Translations under genes and position numbers: made by a program
Assembly (NCBI GenBank): GCA_022447885.1
Contig: JAKUTA010000008.1
Location: forward strand, 1-16,516
Length of the DNA stretch: 16,516 bases
Direction: 5' to 3'
Source of the DNA: Candidatus Poseidoniales archaeon
Lineage (GTDB): Archaea; Thermoplasmatota; Poseidoniia; Poseidoniales; Thalassarchaeaceae
Shown: positions 7,552-14,500 of the stretch, piece by piece
Layout of the letters: every line of letters begins with the position of its first letter
Position numbering within the stretch: the first letter of the stretch is position 1
The notes under the pieces: generated by a model
The model's input: the letters and a program-made list of their open reading frames with translations, nothing else
What the model was told of the DNA's origin: nothing
Databases searched by the model: none

Positions 7552-8505
7552 GTGCGCGTGGCTGTGCTTGGGGTCGGCGCGATAGGTGGACTGGTCGCGG
7601 CGCGGCTGGCCACCACCGACGCCGACCTGCTGCTCTACGCGCGCGGTGACACTGCGCGGATGCTGGCGAGCGTCGGTTTGCGACTCGAGTCCGCTGACGG
7701 GAAGGTCGAGCAGGTCCTGCCCGACCGCTGGGTGGTCTCAGAAGGCGAGCCGGTCGAGCCACTGCTCGGATGTGCTGATGTCGCCCTGGTGTGCGGCAAG
7801 GCCGACTCCACCCCCGCGCTGGCACGAATCGCAGAGGCCCTGCTGCGGCCGAATGGCATAGCGGTCAGCCTGCAGAACGGGATTGGACACGCGCAGGTGC
7901 TCACAACCCGTCTGGGTCGCCACCGTGTGCTCGGTGGCAGCACGACACACGCTGCCCTGCGTTCCACTCCCGGGGAGCTTCGCTGGACCGGGCGCGGCAG
8001 CATCGAGTTGGGTTCTTTCCCCGGCAGCGATCTCGTTGCCGAAGATGCGCGCGTCCGCGGATTGTTCGAATTGCTCTTCGATGCCGGGTTGTCTCCTGAG
8101 TGGGTCGATGACATTGACAGGACGCTCGTGGTGAAACTGCTGCTGAACGTGGCCATCAACCCGCTCGCCGCCATCTGCGGAGTGCGCAACGGGGAGATCC
8201 TGTCGCGCTCCGATCTCAGGGACCAGGCGCAGGCGGCGATGCACGAAGCGGCGCTGGTGGTGGCCGCCGGGGGAATCGACCTCTCGGACATCGACCTTGA
8301 GCGGCGGCTGGACGAGGTGCTCGGCGCCACCGCCGACAACCGCTGCTCGATGCTGCAGGACGTGATGGCCGGCCGGCCGACGGAGATCGACGCCATCTGC
8401 GGTGAGGTGGTACGCATGGCCGAGGAGCACGGCATCCCGACACCGCTGAATCAGCAGTTGCTCACGATGGTGAAAGGAATCGAGCATTCACTGCAGACCG
8501 ATTGA
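7552..8505 (+). CDS. panE: Ketopantoate reductase (2-dehydropantoate 2-reductase, ApbA/PanE family)
   Basis: This enzyme reduces 2-dehydropantoate to pantoate with NAD(P)H, a cytosolic step toward coenzyme A. In archaea, pantoate kinase and phosphopantothenate synthetase act next. The 317-residue product is family-typical. The N-terminal Rossmann fold opens RVAVLGVGAIGG, with GxGxxG at residues 7-12. LVCGKAD (K83) and LQNGIG (from residue 107) match conserved binding positions. VKLLLNVAINPLAAI carries the presumed catalytic lysine (K195) and the asparagines N199 and N203. The C-terminal stretch RPTEIDAICGEVVRMAEEHG supplies the conserved glutamate and the 'G..P.N' helix region. The GTG at 7552 has the best SD; an in-frame GTG at 7537 would overlap the upstream gene. 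The gap to that gene is four bases, so it is probably co-expressed with the ATP synthase operon. Other ApbA-family reductases are possible, but key residues fit PanE. Confidence 0.87.
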   Translation: MRVAVLGVGAIGGLVAARLATTDADLLLYARGDTARMLASVGLRLESADGKVEQVLPDRWVVSEGEPVEPLLGCADVALVCGKADSTPALARIAEALLRPNGIAVSLQNGIGHAQVLTTRLGRHRVLGGSTTHAALRSTPGELRWTGRGSIELGSFPGSDLVAEDARVRGLFELLFDAGLSPEWVDDIDRTLVVKLLLNVAINPLAAICGVRNGEILSRSDLRDQAQAAMHEAALVVAAGGIDLSDIDLERRLDEVLGATADNRCSMLQDVMAGRPTEIDAICGEVVRMAEEHGIPTPLNQQLLTMVKGIEHSLQTD

Positions 8506-8536
8506 CCTAGGCTCCGCTCAGCCAGTAGCCAGTCAG

Positions 8537-8556
8537 AAACCCTCTAGTGGGTGTGT
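8537..8556. terminator. Possible bidirectional terminator between convergent genes
   Basis: The 52 bases between the panE stop and the cspA stop contain an imperfect inverted repeat (AAACCC ... GGGT, centred on CTAG, core 8539-8552) followed by GTGTTT. The convergent position makes a shared terminator plausible. However, the stem is short and there is no strong T-tract, so the call is weak. Confidence 0.3.
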
Positions 8557-8557
8557 T

Positions 8558-8752
8558 TCAGTCTTCGATCTTTCGAACGTCCGTCGCATTGGGTCCTCTA
8601 TCTGATTCTCCAACTTCGAACTCAACCTTGTCTCCGTCTTTTATCGTTCCTTCAACTTGGGATTTGTGGACGAAGAGGTCAGCTCCCTCGTCCCGCTCGA
8701 TGAATCCGAAGCCCTTCATCTGGTTGAACCACTTTACAGTGCCTTGTGCCAT
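8558..8752 (-). CDS. cspA: Cold-shock domain protein (CspA family)
   Basis: This is a 64-residue single cold-shock domain, a five-stranded OB-fold that binds single-stranded RNA/DNA and acts as an RNA chaperone. It opens MAQGTVKWFNQMKGFGFIER, containing the RNP1 motif KGFGFI. RNP2 is LFVHKS (residues 26-31). The C-terminal half fits the usual 'G.~V.F.v....GP.A..V' pattern (GPNATDVRKI). I chose the ATG at 8752 because it begins exactly at the family N-terminus. An in-frame ATG at 8770 would add six unrelated residues, and neither start has a clear SD. By eye the gene is distinctly less GC-rich than its neighbours and uses ATA and AGA codons, which suits either high expression or acquisition from bacteria. 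It lies 63 bases downstream of nadB on the same strand and converges with panE. Confidence 0.95.
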   Translation of the reverse strand: MAQGTVKWFNQMKGFGFIERDEGADLFVHKSQVEGTIKDGDKVEFEVGESDRGPNATDVRKIED

Positions 8753-8815
8753 AAAGTCACGTCGCCACACATCTACTACTTCATCCTAACCCGTGCAGCG
8801 GATGGCTTCAATAGT

Positions 8816-10450
8816 CTACTTAAGGTCGATATTGTAGTGCAGCCCGACGTTCTTGCGGCGCGCAAGCGATGCAGCGGTGACGAGTCTCGCCAGCAGTACC
8901 ATGTTGCGCAGTTCAACGAGTTCGACGGTCGGCCGACAGCGCAGCCAGATGCGCTCCACCTCCTCTGAGAGCAGGTCGAGTCGGCGGACCGCCCTTCTCA
9001 GGCGTGCGTCGCGCTTGACGAGGCCGACATCGTCGCTCATGGTCGACCTGAGCTGGGCGCGGTCGTGCACCAGCGGTGTGTGCTCCTCGAGGTCGGTGAG
9101 CCCTTCAACTCTCCAGTCAGGGAGGTCGACCTGCGCTGGTTCCGGCTCTGCGCTCAGGGCCTCCATGACCCGTGCGCCCGCCCGATGGCTGAAGACGACC
9201 GCTTCGAGCAGCGAGTTCGAAGCCAATCGATTGGCTCCATGCAGACCGGTGCAGGATATCTCGCCGATCGCGTACAGCCCTGCGAGCGCGTTGCCCGAGC
9301 GGCTCGTGTTGGTCGGGTCGTCAGCGGCGAGGTCGCGCTGCCACACCTCACCCCATTCATTGACGGCGAGCCCACCGACCAGGTAGTGCGCGGCCGGAGC
9401 CACCGGCAGCGGATCGCGTCCGAGTTCAAGCCCGTGACGCTGTAATCTGTGGGCGATGGTGGGAAAGCGCTCGGCGAGTTCCTCTCCGTCAAGGTGTTCA
9501 GTCACCAGCAGCACGTGCCCATCCCCGCTCCGCTTCATCTCGGAATCGCACGCGCGAGCGACGATGTCCCGGGTGGCCAGACTGCCGTTCGCATGGTGTT
9601 TGAGCATGAACGAGAGGGTGGCCGGAGGAGCAGTCCGGTCGGTCTGTGTCCAGCGCCGGTGTTCCGCCTTGGTCATCAGCACGGCACCATCTCCCCTGAG
9701 GGTTTCTGTGATCAGGAACGGGCGGTCACCCGCGAGAGCGAGCGCGGTGGGGTGGAACTGAACGAACTCGAGGTCCTTCACGGACGCGCCCGCGCGCACG
9801 GCCATGGCGATCCCGTCACCCGTCGCGACCGTCGGGTTGGTCGTCTGGCGGAACAGTTGCCCAGCACCCCCTGTGGCCAGCAGGACAGCACGGCTGGGCA
9901 GGGTGAATGGCTGGTCGTCACTCCCCATGCACCAGAGGCCGACGACCCTGCGTTCGTCCGCGTGCCGGTCTTCGAGAATCAGGTCGAGCGCCAGGCAGTC
10001 CTCGTGGATGGTGATGCGGGGTTCGCTGCGGCATCCTTGGATGAGCGCCCTCTCGATCTCCGCCCCGGTCGCATCCCTGGTGTGCAGGATCCTCCGGCGT
10101 TGGTGACCACCCTCCATGGCGAGGTCGTACTCCCCTTCCGGGTCCTGGTCGAACTGCACGCCCTCTGCGATGAGGTCGGCGATGCGGTAGGCCGCCTCGC
10201 TGGCGACGATGTTGGCGATGCGCTCGTCGCACAGCCCGTCCCCGGCAGCCAGCGTGTCGAGGACATGAGCCTGCACGGCTTCCTCGTCTGAGGAGTCGAG
10301 AATGCCCGCTATGCCCCCCTGTGCCCAGTTGGTCGAGGAGTCCGTCAGTTGCTTCTTGGTGACCAGCGCCACCTGATATCCCGCGCGTGCGCACCTGAGC
10401 GAAACGAACAGTCCGGCTATCCCTGAGCCGACTATGGTGACGTCGACCAT
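8816..10450 (-). CDS. nadB: L-aspartate oxidase
   Basis: NadB is an FAD flavoprotein that oxidises L-aspartate to iminoaspartate, passing electrons to O2 or fumarate. It is the first step of de novo NAD synthesis, before quinolinate synthase. The product has 544 residues. The FAD-binding GSGIAG is at residues 8-13. STNWAQGGIAGI and the DTLAAGDGLCD segment are NadB hallmarks. The substrate-site EGGHQRRRILH starts at 113, GDGIAMA at 211, EFVQFHPTAL at 228, RDIVARA at 294, and PAAHY (H355) follows. GLYAIGEISCTGLHGANRLASNSLLEA covers the second FAD contact. The end, GLHYNIDL, resembles the NadB C-terminus. These features favour NadB over succinate dehydrogenase SdhA. I chose the ATG at 10450 for its SD; in-frame codons up to 10519 would add an unrelated leader. 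Relative to remembered E. coli NadB, about 15 extra residues lie near 257-280. nadA and nadC are not in the window. Confidence 0.94.
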   Translation of the reverse strand: MVDVTIVGSGIAGLFVSLRCARAGYQVALVTKKQLTDSSTNWAQGGIAGILDSSDEEAVQAHVLDTLAAGDGLCDERIANIVASEAAYRIADLIAEGVQFDQDPEGEYDLAMEGGHQRRRILHTRDATGAEIERALIQGCRSEPRITIHEDCLALDLILEDRHADERRVVGLWCMGSDDQPFTLPSRAVLLATGGAGQLFRQTTNPTVATGDGIAMAVRAGASVKDLEFVQFHPTALALAGDRPFLITETLRGDGAVLMTKAEHRRWTQTDRTAPPATLSFMLKHHANGSLATRDIVARACDSEMKRSGDGHVLLVTEHLDGEELAERFPTIAHRLQRHGLELGRDPLPVAPAAHYLVGGLAVNEWGEVWQRDLAADDPTNTSRSGNALAGLYAIGEISCTGLHGANRLASNSLLEAVVFSHRAGARVMEALSAEPEPAQVDLPDWRVEGLTDLEEHTPLVHDRAQLRSTMSDDVGLVKRDARLRRAVRRLDLLSEEVERIWLRCRPTVELVELRNMVLLARLVTAASLARRKNVGLHYNIDLK

Positions 10451-10457
10451 CGGTGCG

Positions 10458-10463
10458 TCCTCC
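10458..10463 (-). promoter_or_regulatory. Shine-Dalgarno site of nadB
   Basis: GGAGGA on the minus strand lies seven bases before the ATG at 10450 and fixes that start. The rest of the 116-base divergent gap up to 10566 shows no convincing TATA box on either strand. Confidence 0.75.
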
Positions 10464-10566
10464 GGAGTCACCCTCCCCCGGATGTTGAATTGAACGTTGC
10501 TCACCCGCTTCCACCACACCGTGGGGGCAAAACCGCTATCAGGCGTCGGCGGCGATTGCCCTTGGC

Positions 10567-11376
10567 ATGGCTAGGCTGCGCCACGTCCTCTTGGCGTTGT
10601 CCGGGGTGCTGCTGCTGGTCATGGTGCTCTACAACTCGGAGGTTGGCTTCTACGAGTACAACGAGAGTGGCGAGAGCACGCGCTACAAACTGCTGTTCGC
10701 CGAGTTCGCCTCTGGCGACTGTTCCTCGAATGCCATCAACGTCGATCTCGGTGCTGACCGAATGAGTGACTGCATCGCACCGTTGGGCACATACGCGGCC
10801 ACTGACTTCACACTCGCCGCCTTCGCATTGTTCGCCATCGCAGCGGCGCCAGCGCTGGCGCTGTCTGAGGAGGGGGGCGTCAAAATGAGCCGCGACATGG
10901 CGAAGCTGTTCGCCCGGATGCGCCTGCTCCTTGGAGTCGTGCTCTCGCTCACCGGCGTCGCCGATGCGCTCGGCATGCTCACCGGCGACGGCTCACAACT
11001 CGATTGGGGGGCGGTGTTCGGCCTGCCGCTGCCCTCGCTGCTGGTCGATGTGCTGCTGATCGGTTTCGGCGCGCACGCGATCCGCAAGAGCCTGCGTCGG
11101 CTGAAGAGCATCGGCGAGGCGCCGGATAGATTCGTTGAACCATGGGAACGACCGGGTGGCTCCTCCCAATGGAAGGGGTCGATCGAGCGGCGTAAGCAGG
11201 ATGGTGGACCTCCGACGGTGGGTGACCTCAGAGCCTCCTTGAGACTGGACGAGTACGAGGACATCTTCCAGATCGGGACGAGCAGCGAACTCGACAGCAT
11301 GCGAGTGGGGCGCAAATGCCACTACTGCAGTGGCCAGGGATGCCAAATGTGCGACTTCTCCGGAGAGTTGGCCTGA
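10567..11376 (+). CDS. Membrane protein of unknown function with C-terminal four-cysteine zinc motif
   Basis: I do not recognise this 269-residue protein. Four hydrophobic segments are visible: residues about 6-22 (a helix after the basic start MARLRH), 79-99, 118-136 and 150-170. The first loop, about 23-78, contains two cysteines (C52, C69) that could form a disulfide if external. After the last helix comes a basic stretch, IRKSLRRLK, then a hydrophilic tail of about 90 residues, probably cytosolic. The tail ends with C251, C254, C259 and C262 in CHYCSGQGCQMC, spaced C-x2-C-x4-C-x2-C. The spacing and glycines recall a DnaJ-type CxxCxGxG zinc knuckle, so metal binding is likely. No good SD precedes the ATG at 10567, so it may be leaderless or start elsewhere. 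It is divergent from nadB and ends 206 bases before smc. Confidence 0.75.
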   Translation: MARLRHVLLALSGVLLLVMVLYNSEVGFYEYNESGESTRYKLLFAEFASGDCSSNAINVDLGADRMSDCIAPLGTYAATDFTLAAFALFAIAAAPALALSEEGGVKMSRDMAKLFARMRLLLGVVLSLTGVADALGMLTGDGSQLDWGAVFGLPLPSLLVDVLLIGFGAHAIRKSLRRLKSIGEAPDRFVEPWERPGGSSQWKGSIERRKQDGGPPTVGDLRASLRLDEYEDIFQIGTSSELDSMRVGRKCHYCSGQGCQMCDFSGELA

Positions 11377-11484
11377 GAGCGGTCGTCTCATTCGGCGAAC
11401 AGCCGCCTCGCGAAGGTTCGTCGGATAATCTCCGTCCATCTCTAGAACGGGCCACGTGGCGCTGAAACGACTGTTCTCAAATCG

Positions 11485-11498
11485 CACCCGCGCGGGTG
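11485..11498. repeat. Perfect 14-base palindrome upstream of the smc TATA box
   Basis: CACCCGCGCGGGTG equals its own reverse complement. It ends 13 bases before the TATA element, where a bound dimeric regulator could affect assembly of TBP/TFB. It could instead be a hairpin ending upstream transcription, but no T-tract follows directly. The palindrome is directly seen; its role is inferred. Confidence 0.5.
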
Positions 11499-11511
11499 GA
11501 CTTCCACTATC

Positions 11512-11519
11512 TTTTATAT
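11512..11519 (+). promoter_or_regulatory. TATA box of the smc-scpA promoter
   Basis: TTTTATAT stands out sharply in GC-rich surroundings and fits the archaeal TATA consensus. Transcription would be expected to begin about 25 bases downstream, near 11541-11546. That leaves a leader of about 40 bases before the ATG at 11583. Confidence 0.7.
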
Positions 11520-11570
11520 TGCCTTGAAAGCGGCGGTCAGTTCTGGGGTCGGGTCGCTGACCCGATGCAC

Positions 11571-11575
11571 GAGGG
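11571..11575 (+). promoter_or_regulatory. Shine-Dalgarno site of smc
   Basis: GAGGG lies seven bases before the ATG at 11583. It supports that start over the in-frame ATGs at 11565 and 11496. Confidence 0.6.
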
Positions 11576-11582
11576 ATGGGAC

Positions 11583-14500
11583 ATGCACCTGCTGGCACTT
11601 GAACTCGAGAACTTCAAGTCGTTCAAAGGTGAGGTGACGATACCTCTGGAGGAAGGTTTCACCGCCGTGACGGGACCGAACGGGAGCGGCAAGTCGAACA
11701 TCGGCGATGCCATCCAGTTCGTGCTCGGCCCGAAGTCTTCGAAGAGCCTGCGCGCGCAGAACCTCAAGCAACTGATCTACAACGGCGGGGAGAAGGGCAG
11801 GGCTGCCAAGTTCTGCAAGGCGACCCTCGTGTTCAGCAACAGTTCGCGCAACGGTGGGCGGCGGCGTCTGAAGTTGGATGCCGACGAAGTGCGACTCACG
11901 CGGACGATCAAGCTCGGACGCAAGGACAACATCAACTCCTCCTACCACCTCAACGACCGCCCCTCCTCCGCCACCGAATTCCGCAGGCTGCTCACCGAGG
12001 CCGGTGCCCGCGGAGACGGCTACAACATCGTGCTCCAGGGTGATGTCACTCTGCTCGCCACCATGACCGGAAGGGAACGTCGGCGGGTGCTCGAGGACGT
12101 CGCGGGAGTCACCGCCTATGACGACGAACTGCGCAAGGCTGGCAGGCAGCAGGCGAAGGTCGAGGATTATCTCGAGCGCATCGGGGTGCTCGAGGAGGAA
12201 CTCAGTGCGCGCATCAAGACACTCTCCAAGGAGCGCAAGCAGGCGCTCAAGCACCGTGAGTTGCAGGAATCGCTGGAGAACGCGCGGCGAGTGCTGCTGC
12301 ACTCGCAGCATCGCAGCCGCTTCGAGGAGATCGAACTGGTCAGCGACGAGCGCACGAACTACATCGGGCGCCTGGATATTCTAGGCGGTGAACTCGAGTC
12401 CGGCGAGAAGGAATCACACGAGTTGGACAAGGCGATCGTCGAGGTCCAGCGCCAGTTGAACGAGGTCGTCGGCGACGATGACCGCAAACTGCTGGAGGAA
12501 CTGCGCCGACTGGAGGTGCTCGTCGGTACGCTCAGGGACCGGGTGATCGACCACGAGCGGGACATCGAGGACTGCGAGCGCGAAGCAGCGGTGCTCGAAA
12601 CCGAGTTACAGGAAGCCAGGGGCGCGCAGGAGGAGCACGAGACGGCATTGGCAGAGGCGCGCGATACGCTGGTGCAGGTGCAGAAGGACAACGAGGAGTC
12701 GGCTCTCCAGGAGGAGGAGGCGCGTGCCGCCCTCGATTCTGGTGACAAGGAGACGCACGCGCTCAACCGAGCGTTCGGCAAGGCGACCGAACAGGTCGGT
12801 GAACTGGCCGACGAATTGACGGAGGTCCACCTCGAGGCGGATCGCGCCCGCGCCCAGGTCGAGCAGATCCACGAGCAGTTGGCCACGCTCGAGGAGGAGT
12901 TGCAGGAGAACCGGCTCGCCCGCGATGACCTGCTGCTTCAGGGCGAGGACCTCGAGGAGGAGGCGCCCGCCCAGGACCGCGAGGCTCTCGGCGCCGAGGT
13001 CAGCCGACTCCAGCGACAGGAGCGACAACTGCTCGAAGACGCTGAACGATGCCGCGAAGCCCTGCGCGCAGCCGAGACTGCACTCGCCCGCGCCCGCGGA
13101 GAACTCGAGAACCGCTCAGGTGCCCGGGCGAGCATGGCTCAGGCCGTGCAGGCAATCATCCAACTCAGGGATTCACGCGAGATCCAAGGCATTCTTGGCT
13201 CGCTCAGCGAACTGTGTGCGCCCAAGGATCAGGCGCACGAGGAGGCGCTCGCCTACGCGATGGGTGGAGGCATGAACAGCATCGTCGTCTCCAACGACGA
13301 GGTGGCGGACAGGTGCATCACCTGGCTGCGCAGCAACCGGGCGGGCAGGGCGACCTTCCTTCCACTCAACAAACTCACGACGCGGCGTCCGCAGGGTAAG
13401 GCGCTGATGGTTGCGCGGCAACCGGGTGTGGTGGGCTTCGCTTCTGAACTGCTCGAGTACGACGAATCGATCGAGGCGGCCGTGATCAACGCGGTGCGCG
13501 ACACGCTCATCGTCGACAACATGGATGTGGCACGCCGCCACATGGGTGGAGTGCGCATGGTGACGCTCGACGGCAGCGTCGTCGATGGCAGCGGCGCGAT
13601 GATCGGCGGCCATACCCGCGGGCGACGCCCGCAGTTCGGCGGCCGGTTGCCCGGCGTGGCCGAGGTCGGTCGCTGCGAGCAGGAGGTCGAGCGCCTGCGT
13701 CTGGTCTCCGAGACGACAGATGCGGCGCTCACCGAACTCAGGCGCAACGAGCAGGAACTGCGCGCTCGCATCTCGAACCTGACCAACGACGACCACTCGC
13801 TCAAGATGCGCCAGTGGCAGGAGGACGTGAAGCGGGCGGAGGGACTGTTCGAGCAGACCGACAACCGGGTGAAGGCGGCGCGTAGCAAGCTCTCCTCAGC
13901 GCAGACCGAGGCGAACATCCACGCCGACCGGCTCGCCGAGGCGCGCGCCGCGCACGAGCAGGCGGTGGAGACCAGAGCGGCGGCGGCGACGGCTCTGCAG
14001 GATGCGACGCCTGAACACCTCTCCAGGCAACTCCGCGAGGCGGAGCGCAAGCGCACCGGCGCTGAGCGAGCCCAGAACGCCGCCGAGCAGGTGCTCACGT
14101 CCGGCCAAGGTCATTCGGACCTGCTCGAGAAGCAGGTCGCAGACCTGGAGCGGCGCCACACCGACCAGATGACCTCGACCGACACGTTGCGCACACTCAT
14201 CGAGGAGAAGCAGGTCGAGATCTCCTCCTCCGAGATCGAACTCGAAGAGGTGCGCGTAGCGCACCAGGAGGTGTCTGACGAGCATCACGAACTGGACGAG
14301 CAGCGCCTGGCGCTGCGCGACGAGCGCACCGTGCTCAGAACCCGGCTCGAGCAGAAGGCGCGCGACCGTGACAGCATGCGCAAGCGCATCGACGACCTCT
14401 CTATGCAGATCGCCCAGAAGCGCCGCTCACTCGAGGAACTCACCGATGAGATGGCCGAACTCGAGGTGGCACCACCGGAAGGTGATGCTGTGCTGCCCAC

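Larger units (their letters stand above)
11377..11582. other. Intergenic region upstream of smc
   Basis: This is the longest gene-free stretch in the window (206 bases). No small ORF with coding character was seen. It holds the end region of the upstream membrane protein gene, a 14-base perfect palindrome, a TATA box, and the probable 5' leader of smc with its SD. Confidence 0.6.

Noticed and set aside
8657..8968. Small + strand frame across cspA and the nadB 3' end
   Set aside because: It runs antisense to two supported genes and lacks an SD or recognisable motif.
9449..10291. Long open frame (280 codons) on the + strand opposite nadB
   Set aside because: High-GC codon bias makes antisense frames stay open. 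The minus strand carries clear NadB motifs throughout, and the + frame shows no recognisable motif.
10451..10519. Possible longer NadB start
   Set aside because: The added residues are not NadB-like and the GGAGGA site supports the ATG at 10450.
11496..11582. Possible longer SMC start
   Set aside because: The extra 29 residues have no SMC similarity, and the TATA box at 11512 would lie inside them.
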